Source of the DNA: JACJVV01 sp047602755
GTDB taxonomy: Archaea; Nanobdellota; Nanobdellia; Woesearchaeales; JACJVV01
NCBI GenBank assembly: GCA_047602755.1
Contig: JBLKOM010000004.1
Location: forward strand, 62,001 to 126,000
Length of the DNA stretch: 64,000 nucleotides
Reading direction: 5' to 3'
The notes beneath the pieces are model-generated. The model did no database searches. It was not told the DNA's origin and saw only the letters and a list, made by a program, of their open reading frames with translations. Positions 16,150 through 25,823 of the stretch are shown piece by piece. Positions within the stretch are counted from its first letter, which is position 1. Each line of letters begins with the position of its first letter. A program made the translations under genes and the position numbers.

Positions 16150-17010
16150 TCACTTTATTTTATCTAAAATCTTAATATCCATTTTATTAAATGCAAACCA
16201 TTTCTTTCCTAGATCCTTTAGCGAAGCACCTATATGATATGTTTGATTATCTATTAATAGAAACCTATCATGACTTTTATTAAAGTATTTTATTTCTAAA
16301 TTGCCGTATTGTTTGTTGAATTTATCTTTTGCTAATAATAATTTATCTGAAATATTAGCAGTGTAGATTTTTATTTTTACTTCTTTATTTTTATTTGATA
16401 ATAAAGTCAAAACACTTTCATCAATATAATTGTCAACTAGAATTATTTCTTTTTTAGCTGATTTAACAAGATCTGTTACAAATTTATACGCATCAAATAT
16501 CTGCCCATCATAAAATATGCCCTGATTTGGTGTTAATTGCTTTTCTTCAATTGCTCTAAAAATTTTGTTAAAATTAGAATCATATTCTATTTGTTTTTTT
16601 TCAACATTATCTAATCGAATAAAAACTTCAGCATTTTTTATTAAGAAATGGCGCATTTTAACAAACGCTTCCATTATTAATATACTTGTTTTAATTGCTT
16701 TTTTACTTTTTAAAATTCCTGAAAGCATTGCTATTCCTTGTTCTGTAAATGCATATGGAAGTTTCCTCAATCCTTTAATGATCTTATTGGAAGTCACATT
16801 TTGTGACATCCAATTTTTTATTAAATTAATACGTAGATTCCTAAATTCTTCTTCATTTAATTGAAAGCAGAAATTATTTGGGAATCTTTCAATATTTCTT
16901 TTAACAGCTTGATTTAGAACTTTAGTTTTTACTTCATACAACTCAGCTAAATCCCTATCTAATATTACTTGTTTTCCTCTGATTGTGTGAATCTTATTAT
17001 TTATATCCAT
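16150..17010 (-). CDS. ORF6N-domain protein with PLD-like C-terminal domain
   Basis: A 286-residue two-domain protein. Residues 1-105 are an ORF6N domain (HTIRGKQVILDRDLAELYEV, NRERF-like RNIERFPNNFCFQL, LPYAFTEQGIAMLSG), a DNA-binding module common in phage and mobile regions. Residues about 165-286 are a phospholipase-D-like domain with AKKEIILVDNYIDESVL and a single HKD-like motif (KSHDRFLLIDNQTYHIGASLKD). This fusion occurs widely in bacteria and archaea and may be nucleic-acid directed. One HKD half-site implies dimerisation if active. It adjoins the toxin-antitoxin stretch and is probably mobile-element derived. Confidence 0.88.
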   Translation of the reverse strand: MDINNKIHTIRGKQVILDRDLAELYEVKTKVLNQAVKRNIERFPNNFCFQLNEEEFRNLRINLIKNWMSQNVTSNKIIKGLRKLPYAFTEQGIAMLSGILKSKKAIKTSILIMEAFVKMRHFLIKNAEVFIRLDNVEKKQIEYDSNFNKIFRAIEEKQLTPNQGIFYDGQIFDAYKFVTDLVKSAKKEIILVDNYIDESVLTLLSNKNKEVKIKIYTANISDKLLLAKDKFNKQYGNLEIKYFNKSHDRFLLIDNQTYHIGASLKDLGKKWFAFNKMDIKILDKIK

Positions 17011-17160
17011 GCTAATAAATAGAAAACTCTCATTAATATACTTATGGTGGGTAAAATAGGAAATATTTCAAAGAAATCGTAGAATATTTTCCTTAATTTA
17101 GTAACTAATTAGTAGTAAATATAGAAAGATTTATAAATAACATTTAGTTTTATAGTATGA

Positions 17161-18345
17161 ATGAAAAAAACAATAATATCAAGTGGATTAGGTTTAATTA
17201 TTATATCTGGAATAATGTCATTTTTAGGTTCAATTATAGGTTATAATATAAGTTATATTTCTAGGATTGTATTTATTATATTAAGTGCATTATACATTAC
17301 TTTAGCATTATACAGAATAAATCATCCTTCTTCAAAAGAAATGGCTAAAAAACCAATGAGCTATAGAGTTGGTATTGCACTAGCTTATATCGTTCCTTTG
17401 ATAGTTATTGGTCTTTTAATATATGTAAACTGGCTACCATTTGGTTATCAAAGAACATTTGTAATTGATGTTGGTAATTCTAATGATTTAGATGGTGTGT
17501 TTAGTATAGAAGAATTTGGTGTACGTGAAATGGTAGATGGAAAATATTTTCGCACATTAAATGGTGTTGCGTATGCTGTGTTTAAACCTAAAGTTGTATT
17601 AAATAATGCTTCCTATACTGTTACTTTAGAAGGTACTAATGTTTCTTTTTTAAGTATGCCTTCAATAGACTTCGACTGGGATTATGACTGGACTGCTGAC
17701 AATATTTTAGATGATTTTATCGTAGTTGATAGCGAAGGCAATTCAAAAGAGTTAGTTGTTAAAGATGATTGTATTTATTTCGATGGTGATACTAGATTAG
17801 TCTTTCCAAATTCTTCTGATATGTTTGAAGAAGGACCTTTTGCAGTCTACGTAGAATGGGTGCCTGAGAAGGCTGAGAACAGACAACAGCTAATTGGACA
17901 TTACAACTGGGAAATTGAACAAAATGAAGATAATGTCAATTTCATGATTGGAAGATTAACAGAAAGCAATTCCAGACCTAACATAAGATTAAATATTGAA
18001 GAAAATTTTTACAATCTATCATATAATTTATTAGCAATATACAATCCATCAGAAGATGGTTATTTTGAATTATACATTAATTATGAACATATAAACAGAA
18101 GAAATATACAAAATGAAACTTTACGTCCAGACTACTCACAAGATTTAACAATTGGTAATACATTTCATAGTGGTGGAAGAGATGTATTTTTTGAAGGCTC
18201 AATTTGCAACATAAAATTCACATATATAGAACTAAAACCAAACATAACAACAATAACATTCAACTCAGACGACGAAGAAATAAGAATTCCAATTGTAGGA
18301 GAACAAGGAAAATTAGATAAAATAAGACTTGAAGTAAGAAAATGA
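17161..18345 (+). CDS. membrane protein with extracellular LamG-like domain
   Basis: A 394-residue protein with three predicted spans in the first 105 residues (about 5-27, 33-51, 76-97), followed by a long beta-rich outer part. Residues about 180-380 have the rhythm of a LamG/concanavalin-like domain (YFDGDTRLVFPNSSDMF, FAVYVEWVPE, ELYINYEHINRRN, FFEGSICNIKFTYIEL), which usually binds glycans or proteins. It heads an operon of five overlapping genes that continues into glycosyltransferases, so a role in recognising or displaying a surface glycan is plausible. A TTTATAAATA box about 27 nt upstream supports the ATG at 17161. Confidence 0.7.
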   Translation: MKKTIISSGLGLIIISGIMSFLGSIIGYNISYISRIVFIILSALYITLALYRINHPSSKEMAKKPMSYRVGIALAYIVPLIVIGLLIYVNWLPFGYQRTFVIDVGNSNDLDGVFSIEEFGVREMVDGKYFRTLNGVAYAVFKPKVVLNNASYTVTLEGTNVSFLSMPSIDFDWDYDWTADNILDDFIVVDSEGNSKELVVKDDCIYFDGDTRLVFPNSSDMFEEGPFAVYVEWVPEKAENRQQLIGHYNWEIEQNEDNVNFMIGRLTESNSRPNIRLNIEENFYNLSYNLLAIYNPSEDGYFELYINYEHINRRNIQNETLRPDYSQDLTIGNTFHSGGRDVFFEGSICNIKFTYIELKPNITTITFNSDDEEIRIPIVGEQGKLDKIRLEVRK

Positions 18346-18989
18346 CTTCTTTTATTGAAAAATACAATACAATATTTTCAGATACTTCAAGGAATGTATT
18401 CATATTAAGTATTTTATTATTTATTCTAGAATATTTATCACCTATAAGAATTAGTTTTTACATAAATATGAATTTATTAACATTCATATTAATCTTTACA
18501 GGATTTGCTTGGTTATTTTTTACAATACAAAATAATCAAGAAAAATATAAAAAACTAGAACCATATTTTAAATATGGATTTTTAATATTTCTTTTAATTA
18601 TAACAATAGGTTCATTAAGATTTGAATTTCTAAATAATATTGAGATAATTAAACTAATAATCAATACAATAAATAATTATACATATATCATAACATTAAT
18701 AACAATAGGTTTTGGTTTTCTAACATTTTACTTTAACAGAGAAAGAGTTGAAAAAGAAATAGAAGAAGAAAAAGATGCAGAGGAAAAAGCAGAACAAAAA
18801 AGAGCAGAAGAATTTGACAGTAAATTCCCAACACTTTCAAAATTTAATTTAAATTATCAAATAATAGAAAACTGGAAACAAAAACAATATTTATTTTTCA
18901 TAATATCAATATTAATAAGTCCATTGGTTTTTATTATAAGACTTCCATATTCAATTATTAACTGGATTTATAAGGAGTGGGAATTATGA
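18342..18989 (+). CDS. multi-span membrane protein with coiled-coil loop
   Basis: A 215-residue protein with four spans in the first 135 residues, a charged coiled-coil loop (RVEKEIEEEKDAEEKAEQKR, about 137-156) and a final span (about 188-210). No family is recognised. It overlaps the preceding LamG-type gene by 4 nt and the next glycosyltransferase start by 4 nt (ATGA on both sides), so it is translationally embedded in the glycan operon and might serve as a scaffold for it. Confidence 0.65.
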   Translation: MTSFIEKYNTIFSDTSRNVFILSILLFILEYLSPIRISFYINMNLLTFILIFTGFAWLFFTIQNNQEKYKKLEPYFKYGFLIFLLIITIGSLRFEFLNNIEIIKLIINTINNYTYIITLITIGFGFLTFYFNRERVEKEIEEEKDAEEKAEQKRAEEFDSKFPTLSKFNLNYQIIENWKQKQYLFFIISILISPLVFIIRLPYSIINWIYKEWEL

Positions 18990-20215
18990 AAAAAAAGCCA
19001 ACAATTACCTATATAGTGCCTTGTTCAAAAAAAAGATTTTTTATTCATGAGGAAAGAATTAATCCTTTTTTATCTGAATTTAATTTTAATATAGTTGTCT
19101 TTGATAAAGAAATAAAAAAATTAAAAATAATTAAAGAAAAAAATAAAAGCTATTATATTTATCCTTTAAAAAAAACATATCTTAATCCGCCTCTTTCTAC
19201 TTTAATAGGAATAAAAACATGCACTATAATGAATAAATTTGAGAAAGAAACAGATATTTTTCATATCGCTGGTGTTGATTTAATAACAGGAGCAGGAATG
19301 TATAAATTATCTGGAGGAAAAAAACCAGTTTTAGCAAGATTAAATTCTTATGGCTTATTAAGTCCAGATTATTCATTATTTTATAATAATAAACTTTATT
19401 TAAAATCAAGTTTTAAAATAAGACTTAATAAAATAAATTCAAAAATAAATAATCCTTTATTAAAAATATTATCACCGATTTATGCATTATATTTCCAATT
19501 TGACAAAATGTATTGGATGAGATATATAGAAAAATTTCATGCAATTGATAAATCTGTTAAAGAATATTATTCTTCATTTAATAATCATCAAATAAAAGTA
19601 CCAGTAAATAAAATACAAGTAATCCCTAATTTTATAGATAGAGAATTTATTAAGAAATCTAAAATAAATATAAAAAAAGATAAAAAATTCACGTTCATTT
19701 ATATTGGAAGAATAACAGAGAATAAAGGAATTAAAATATTAGTAAAAGCATTTTCTGAAGAATTTAAAAACACAAAAAACATTCAACTTAAGATAATAGG
19801 AGATGGTGATCTAAAAAAATATGTTTTAAAAAATAAAACAGATAATATTTCATTTGAAAATTTTATAGACCATAATAATATATATAAAGAATATAAAAAA
19901 GCAAATGTTTTCATTCATCCAACATTAAATCCTGAACCTTTTGGAAGAACTATTTTAGAAGCATTATATTGTGACTTACCAGTAATATGTACAGATATAG
20001 GTGCACCACCAAATATTGTAGGAAAAGCAGGGATAAAAATTAAAATAAATTCTGTAAAAAGTCTTAAAAAATCATTAAAAAATATTTATGAAAATAAAAA
20101 ATTATACAATACACTAAGAAATAATTGCAAAAAAGAAAGAGAAAAATACTCACAAGAGAAATCAGATAAAATGTTAAGTAAATTATATAAGGAGATTATT
20201 TATGGAAAAATATAA
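18986..20215 (+). CDS. GT4-family glycosyltransferase
   Basis: A 409-residue retaining glycosyltransferase of the GT-B fold. The C-terminal nucleotide-sugar domain is clear: FTFIYIGRITENKGIKILVKA, then LKIIGDGDL and the E-x7-E motif in NPEPFGRTILEALYCDLPVI. The N-terminal acceptor domain is poorly conserved. Sugar and acceptor cannot be told. I choose the ATG at 18986 because an AAGGAG ribosome-binding site lies 9 nt upstream; a GTG at 18977 lies between the two and is less likely. Codon use is markedly A/T-rich with many Lys and Ile, more extreme than the housekeeping genes of the window. Confidence 0.88.
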   Translation: MKKKPTITYIVPCSKKRFFIHEERINPFLSEFNFNIVVFDKEIKKLKIIKEKNKSYYIYPLKKTYLNPPLSTLIGIKTCTIMNKFEKETDIFHIAGVDLITGAGMYKLSGGKKPVLARLNSYGLLSPDYSLFYNNKLYLKSSFKIRLNKINSKINNPLLKILSPIYALYFQFDKMYWMRYIEKFHAIDKSVKEYYSSFNNHQIKVPVNKIQVIPNFIDREFIKKSKINIKKDKKFTFIYIGRITENKGIKILVKAFSEEFKNTKNIQLKIIGDGDLKKYVLKNKTDNISFENFIDHNNIYKEYKKANVFIHPTLNPEPFGRTILEALYCDLPVICTDIGAPPNIVGKAGIKIKINSVKSLKKSLKNIYENKKLYNTLRNNCKKEREKYSQEKSDKMLSKLYKEIIYGKI

Positions 20216-21779
20216 AGAAACTATAATCTGGAGCATAGTAATTTTAAGCATATTCATAGGTGTTTTAATTAGATTCCCAAATAATTTTCCTATTCAAACA
20301 GGACATCATACATTTGATGTAGCACAACAAATATTGGAAACAGGAACTCCTCAATTAAAATCAGAGATTATCTATTTTAGAGCAATAGGATATACATATA
20401 CATTAGCAGGTTTTTTTTATATTTTAGGAGTTTCTGATTTTACAACTAAGTTTGTAGGATTTTTGTTTGGAGTAGGAAGTATTTTTCTAATCTACTTATT
20501 TACAAAAAAGATTTCAAATAAAAAAGCTGCAATAATAGCGACAATTCTTATGTCATTATCTCCATGGGCAGTAAGATACAGTGCTGAAAGATGGTACTCT
20601 TTTTATATTTTCTTTTTTCTTTTAACACTTTATTTATATTATAATTGCTTAATTACAAAAGACAACATAAGAAAAAGATATTTTATAATCTTACCTGTTA
20701 TTTTTTATATCACAATTAATACAACAATTACAGGTACTTTTATTATGTTTTTATTTCCATTGATATATGTATTTAATTACAAAAATAATTCATTAAAAAT
20801 AAAATCTATATTAAATTATATCTTAAAAAACAAGGATAAGATAATATTAACATTTTTATTATTTTTAGTCTTTATATTACATTATTTTATTATGCCTCAA
20901 AGAATCCTTCCAGAATTTATATCTCCTGAAGAATATTTTGGGAGTCCTAATTTGACTAAATTTAGTATAACAAATATTAATTTTTCTTTTGTTGAAGAAA
21001 TATTTAAAATTTATCCTATCGAATCAATATTAATATTCATCTTTTTAATAGCAATACTATTTACAAATCTTAAATATAAGAAAGAGTCTTTACCATTCTA
21101 TCTTTTATTTTTAATGTTTATAGTTACTATTATAATGGAGGTAGGGAAATCATTTCAACCAAGATATCTTTTTTGGCTCATACCTATTTTTTATATTTGT
21201 TTAAGTATTATTTTGAATTATATTTGCAAAATCATTAAGAATATTAAGATTAAGTCTATTTTTTTAATAATACTTATGATATATATAATTAATCCTTTGG
21301 ACTTATATCATGTCAATTCATTAGATAAATGCAATGTTAATATAAAAGACTGGTACTTATACTCAACTTCAATGAAATTTACTTATGATTCTAGAACTCC
21401 TGTTGAATATGTTTTAGAAAGATTTAATCCAGAAACAGATTTGATAATCCTCGGAACATCAGGATATGGAAGTTACATTAACAAAGAAATTAATAGTCGC
21501 TATGCTAAAGATATAGCTCCTAGAAGACATGCAGAAGGATCTAGAATCGCTTTTTATGAGGGAGATTATAGGCTAACATATACTGGAGCTTCAATATTAT
21601 TTCACGATGATTTAGAAAAATTTAATATTCTATTAAATTCATATCCTAGAATTTGGTTATTAGATAGTTATACAACACCCTTAAATAGATATCCCATTTA
21701 TGAAATAATAGAAAATAATTTTAAACAAGTCTATATTGGTTGCAATGTAGGTTCAGGGGTATTATTATATGAAAGATGA
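20202..21779 (+). CDS. GT39-like polytopic glycosyltransferase
   Basis: A 525-residue membrane enzyme with about ten to eleven spans, related to the ArnT/PMT_2 group that transfers sugars from polyprenyl-phosphate donors on the outer face. The first loop holds the likely catalytic acidic residue in HHTFDVAQQILETGTPQ, followed by SLSPWAVRYSAERWYSFY. A C-terminal extracytoplasmic domain (about 400-525) follows the last span. It has a paralogue at 29973-31352 with the same order of motifs. It overlaps the glycosyltransferase before it by 14 nt and the flippase after it by 11 nt, with an AAGGAGA ribosome-binding site. Confidence 0.78.
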   Translation: MEKYKETIIWSIVILSIFIGVLIRFPNNFPIQTGHHTFDVAQQILETGTPQLKSEIIYFRAIGYTYTLAGFFYILGVSDFTTKFVGFLFGVGSIFLIYLFTKKISNKKAAIIATILMSLSPWAVRYSAERWYSFYIFFFLLTLYLYYNCLITKDNIRKRYFIILPVIFYITINTTITGTFIMFLFPLIYVFNYKNNSLKIKSILNYILKNKDKIILTFLLFLVFILHYFIMPQRILPEFISPEEYFGSPNLTKFSITNINFSFVEEIFKIYPIESILIFIFLIAILFTNLKYKKESLPFYLLFLMFIVTIIMEVGKSFQPRYLFWLIPIFYICLSIILNYICKIIKNIKIKSIFLIILMIYIINPLDLYHVNSLDKCNVNIKDWYLYSTSMKFTYDSRTPVEYVLERFNPETDLIILGTSGYGSYINKEINSRYAKDIAPRRHAEGSRIAFYEGDYRLTYTGASILFHDDLEKFNILLNSYPRIWLLDSYTTPLNRYPIYEIIENNFKQVYIGCNVGSGVLLYER

Positions 21780-23178
21780 AACAAATACATTCTTAAAAAA
21801 AGGTTTTTCTGCTTCATTTTTAAGCTTTATAATAAAATATTTTCTTTTCCTTATAGCAATCCCTTTCATTGCAAGAATTTCGAATGAAGAAACAATAGGT
21901 AATTTTGGACTTTATAAATCTATTATTTTTTTTGGAGGTTTTGTTTTATTATTAGGTTTAAACGAAGGAATTAAAAAATATATCTCTAGTTTAAAGAATG
22001 ATAATATTGAAATTAATAATATACTATCATATTATTTAATAATAATAGGTTTTTTAACATTAATTATATCCATAATATTTTATTCTAAATCAGAATATTT
22101 ATTATTATTTCTAACAATAGCAGTTTTTTTTGCAGGAATATTCAATTTAATTAGAGCAATATTATTTAATACTAAAAACGAATACTTTAGCGAATTAGTA
22201 AAAAATATTTATCATATTTTAATTTTTTTAATAGGGATACCTTTAATTTTTATTTTAAAAGATAATAGAAGTTTAGCATATGGTGTTATCTTTTCAACTA
22301 TTATAACTGGACTTATTTTGAGTGTTTGGTTCTTTATAAATAAAGTAAAATTAAAAATAAATCAAAAATTTTATCAAAATAAAAAATTTATCAAAATCTT
22401 TTTATATTCTAAAAAATCATTTTTATCAATTAGTCTTACAACTTATTTAATGGATATATTATTAATAATTTATGCGTTTTTTTTAAGTATAGGAGAACTT
22501 GGTCTTTTAAAAATATCTATTTCCATAATATCTATTACTTTATTGTTCCCTAATATAACTAACCAAATATTAATCCCTCTTTTCTCAAAAACTAACATCA
22601 AAAAAAAAAGAGAAAAATTTTTTGTTTTTTTATTACACCATTTATTAATACTTATTTCATTGATGATCATAGCTCTAAGTTTTTTTTCAAAAGAAATAAT
22701 AACAATTTATGTAGGAAAAGATTACTTTCAATCTATAGTTTATCTTATTTATCTTTCCCCATCATTCTTACTATTTCCACTTATAAGATTAATTCAAACA
22801 TATCATCAATATAATGAAAAATTTAAATTAATATTAAAGAGTCAATTTATAGGGATTATTATATTTTTAATTTTATCTTTTTTATTTTTTAAAATAAAAA
22901 AAGAAATGATATTCCTAGGTCTATTTATTATGCTAGTTTATCTTTTTTTAACGTATTATCTAAATCTAAATAAAGCAATTAAGAAAGAATTTATAAACAA
23001 AAAAACCTATTTAATCTTTATAATCTCTATAATATATTCTTTATTGGGGTTTTTTATTTCAAATACAAATTTATTTTTTAGAATAATATTATTTATCTCA
23101 TTTATCTTATTTATACTTATTAATTTACAAAAAAAAGATATTAAAAAAATATATTTGCTTTTAAATAAATCTAAGTAA
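21769..23178 (+). CDS. Wzx-type flippase / polysaccharide biosynthesis protein
   Basis: A 469-residue protein with about twelve to fourteen spans and the organisation of the MOP (multidrug/oligosaccharidyl-lipid/polysaccharide) exporter superfamily. The N-terminus KGFSASFLSFIIKYFLFLIA and the ETIGNFGLYKSIIFF segment are typical. It should flip lipid-linked saccharides across the membrane, linking the cytosolic glycosyltransferases with the external GT39 enzymes. Last gene of the five-gene operon; its end overlaps the convergent gene at 23171 by 8 nt. Very rich in Ile, Phe, Lys and Asn. Confidence 0.82.
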   Translation: MKDETNTFLKKGFSASFLSFIIKYFLFLIAIPFIARISNEETIGNFGLYKSIIFFGGFVLLLGLNEGIKKYISSLKNDNIEINNILSYYLIIIGFLTLIISIIFYSKSEYLLLFLTIAVFFAGIFNLIRAILFNTKNEYFSELVKNIYHILIFLIGIPLIFILKDNRSLAYGVIFSTIITGLILSVWFFINKVKLKINQKFYQNKKFIKIFLYSKKSFLSISLTTYLMDILLIIYAFFLSIGELGLLKISISIISITLLFPNITNQILIPLFSKTNIKKKREKFFVFLLHHLLILISLMIIALSFFSKEIITIYVGKDYFQSIVYLIYLSPSFLLFPLIRLIQTYHQYNEKFKLILKSQFIGIIIFLILSFLFFKIKKEMIFLGLFIMLVYLFLTYYLNLNKAIKKEFINKKTYLIFIISIIYSLLGFFISNTNLFFRIILFISFILFILINLQKKDIKKIYLLLNKSK

Positions 23179-24262
23179 TGATTCTTATGAAGGTTTTTGC
23201 ATTAATTTTTATATTATGATTGTCTTTTGCATATTTATATGCATTTTGTGATTTTTCTTTAAGTTTAAATGGATTTTTTAAAAGACTATTAAACTCCTCA
23301 TTAAAAACATTAAAATTACTATTACACAAGACTCCTCCTTCATATTTATCAATAAGGTAATCATAATTTAATTTATAACTAATTATTGGAATTCCACAAG
23401 AAGTTGCTTCTAAAACAGTCATAGGCCAATCCCCTTCATATTCTGAAGTAAAAATAAAAACTTTACTTTGCTTCATAATTGAATAAATCTCTTTTTGTTG
23501 ACAAAAATTAATAAATTTTAAATTCTTTATTTTTTTAGATTTATTCAATATTTTATTAAAATATTTTTCTTTATTTGTAGCTTTAGGACAAATACAAATA
23601 AATTTTCTATTTTTATTTTGTTCTGCTAATCTAAAGAATAATTCAACATTTTTTAATTTTTCACATCTCCCTACCCAAATACCATCATACATCTTTTTAG
23701 AAGTAACTAATTTATTTATTATTAATCCTTTTTTTAAAATTACAATTTTTTTAGTTTTAACATTAAAATTTTTATAAATAGAGTTATATTGAAAATTATT
23801 TTGAACACAAATTTTATCAGCAATTTTAAATGTTTTCTCAGATAAATATCTTGACAAAAAAGAATTATAATTCTTTTTTTTATCTACTTCTCTATCACTA
23901 GCAACCATATAAATAAACTTTTTTCTTTTAATTTTACAATATAATGCAATTAAACCAGATTGAGGCGTTAAGGTTCTTTGAACATATATATCTGCATCAA
24001 TTTTATTAAAAATTTTAAAAAAATTAAATACTTGTTTAACAACATTTTGTTTAAAATTTAATGACTTCCATATATTAACATTTTGTATAGTTTCAATATC
24101 TTTCTGACCATAATCTGCAACCATAAAATTAATATTTAAATTTTCATCTTTAGCGATTTCTTTAGAAAGTAGAGTCAATTGAACCTCTGCACCACCAAAT
24201 GTTGCTTTCACTTTGGGATTAAAAACAGGATATGCTTTTGGTGCAATAAAACATAATTTCAT
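23171..24262 (-). CDS. GT4-family glycosyltransferase
   Basis: A 363-residue GT-B enzyme. The N-terminal donor/acceptor cleft begins MKLCFIAPKAYPVFNP with the FGGAEVQLTLLSKEIA loop common in GT4. The C-terminal domain has YDGIWVGRCEKLKNVELFF and the E-x7-E motif in EYEGDWPMTVLEATSCGIPI. Donor sugar unknown. The ATG lies one base after the stop of the UDP-sugar dehydrogenase gene, so both are co-transcribed and the dehydrogenase may supply its uronic-acid donor. Confidence 0.87.
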   Translation of the reverse strand: MKLCFIAPKAYPVFNPKVKATFGGAEVQLTLLSKEIAKDENLNINFMVADYGQKDIETIQNVNIWKSLNFKQNVVKQVFNFFKIFNKIDADIYVQRTLTPQSGLIALYCKIKRKKFIYMVASDREVDKKKNYNSFLSRYLSEKTFKIADKICVQNNFQYNSIYKNFNVKTKKIVILKKGLIINKLVTSKKMYDGIWVGRCEKLKNVELFFRLAEQNKNRKFICICPKATNKEKYFNKILNKSKKIKNLKFINFCQQKEIYSIMKQSKVFIFTSEYEGDWPMTVLEATSCGIPIISYKLNYDYLIDKYEGGVLCNSNFNVFNEEFNSLLKNPFKLKEKSQNAYKYAKDNHNIKINAKTFIRIIT

Positions 24263-24263
24263 T

Positions 24264-25508
24264 TTACCTACCTATACCTTGATATAATATTCCTTTAGAA
24301 CAAATATTATCTTTATCTAAACAATTTCTACCATCTATTATTACTTTTACATTCTTCCAATCAGAAATGGATAAGAATTCCTTATGATTTGTTGCTAAAA
24401 TAACACCTATACAATTATCTAATAATTCATTAAGTTCTCCTTCAATATAAGGGTCATAAATAAAAAGTTCAGCACCTAAATCTAATAATCTTTTTTTAAT
24501 CTCTAATGCAGGACTTTCACGTAAATCTCCAACATTCGCTTTATAAGATAATCCTAATAGACCTATTTTTGTTCCTTTAACAGGTAAACCTAAATAATTT
24601 AATTGCAAAATCAGTTTGTTTACTGTATATTCAGGCATGCTATTATTAACTTCTCTTGCAATTTTTAAAAATTTATGATCAAAACCTATAGATTTTGCTT
24701 TCTCAATTAAATAATATGGATCAACAGGAATACAATGTCCTCCAACACCACAACCTGGATAATGAGCCATAAATGCAAAAGGTTTATTATTTGCACCATT
24801 AATAATTTCAAGTATATCTAAACCCATAACATCAAAAGATTTAGCAAGTTCATTAACATAAGCTAAATTAACATCTCTAAAAGTATTTTCAATAATTTTA
24901 GTTGCTTCTGCTGCCTTTAAACAAGACATTTCATTAATTTCAGCATTAATAAAACTACGATAAAAATTAGCAGTTAATTTACAACCCTCACGAGAAGTAC
25001 TTCCAACATTACGAGCAATATTATAAACATTCCATTTCTCATCCCCAGGATTAATTCTTTCAGGACAATGTGATAAATTAAAATCTATTCCGGCTTTTAG
25101 ACCTGATTTCTCAAGAATAGGAAGTATAACATCATCACAAACACCAGGATTTACAGTTGATTCTAAAATAACTATTTGATTCTTTTTTAAATAAGGCAAA
25201 ATAGATTTAGTTGCATCTATAACAGGAGTTAAATCTGGGTCTTTATTTTCCTTTACTGGTGTTGGAACACAAATAATAACAATATCGGAATCTTTTATCT
25301 TATCAAAAGAATTTGAAACCTGTAAATTGGTAGATTTTATATCTATTTCAGCTTGTTTATCTTCAATAGGAAGAACTCTGCTTTTAATTTTATTAATTTT
25401 CTCTATGTCTAAATCAATACCAATTACAATTTCATGTTTTTTTGCAATTGCTAATGCAAGAGGTAATCCTACATATCCTAATCCAATTATTGATACTTTC
25501 ATTTTCAT
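24264..25508 (-). CDS. UDP-sugar (UDP-N-acetyl-hexosamine) 6-dehydrogenase
   Basis: A 414-residue enzyme of the UDP-glucose/GDP-mannose dehydrogenase family, WecC/WbpA/WbpO branch. It oxidises C6 of a UDP-sugar to the acid with two NAD. Motifs: N-terminal Rossmann MKVSIIGLGYVGLPLALAIA, VPTPVKENKDPDL, ESTVNPGVCDD, the catalytic-Lys helix AEATKIIENTFRDVNLAYVN and the catalytic Cys in PGCGVGGHCIPVDPYYL. The C-terminal domain includes KIGLLGLSYKANVGDLRESP. The pattern favours an N-acetylhexosamine substrate but does not prove it. Start at the ATG at 25508, after GGGG, is preferred over the TTG at 25529. Confidence 0.9.
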   Translation of the reverse strand: MKMKVSIIGLGYVGLPLALAIAKKHEIVIGIDLDIEKINKIKSRVLPIEDKQAEIDIKSTNLQVSNSFDKIKDSDIVIICVPTPVKENKDPDLTPVIDATKSILPYLKKNQIVILESTVNPGVCDDVILPILEKSGLKAGIDFNLSHCPERINPGDEKWNVYNIARNVGSTSREGCKLTANFYRSFINAEINEMSCLKAAEATKIIENTFRDVNLAYVNELAKSFDVMGLDILEIINGANNKPFAFMAHYPGCGVGGHCIPVDPYYLIEKAKSIGFDHKFLKIAREVNNSMPEYTVNKLILQLNYLGLPVKGTKIGLLGLSYKANVGDLRESPALEIKKRLLDLGAELFIYDPYIEGELNELLDNCIGVILATNHKEFLSISDWKNVKVIIDGRNCLDKDNICSKGILYQGIGR

Positions 25509-25586
25509 TAAAACCCCATTATAGTTCAAAAAACTTTATTTCAATAAACATAAGTTTATTAGTGATTTCTTGATTAACATTTCATT

Positions 25587-25823
25587 TTAAGCTCTATCCC
25601 ATTTAAAAGATAAACCAATTATTACAATTAACATTAAAAAACTAAAAAAAATAATTGCACAAATATTCTTTTCCCAACCAACCCATTCTAAGACAAGAGG
25701 AACTAGTATCAAAATTAAACCTGCTGTTACTCCACCTAATAAACTATTAAATAAATCAAAAGACATACCATAATACTTTTTTCTTCCTTTTACAAACATA
25801 ATCCGATTATCTTTCTCAACCAT
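25587..25823 (-). CDS. small two-span membrane protein
   Basis: A 78-residue protein with two hydrophobic spans (about 29-49 and 53-72) separated by VGWEKN, and a positively charged N-terminus. No family is recognised. Its start overlaps the end of the glycosyltransferase at 25816 by 8 nt, so it is translationally coupled and may help anchor or regulate that enzyme. Confidence 0.55.
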   Translation of the reverse strand: MVEKDNRIMFVKGRKKYYGMSFDLFNSLLGGVTAGLILILVPLVLEWVGWEKNICAIIFFSFLMLIVIIGLSFKWDRA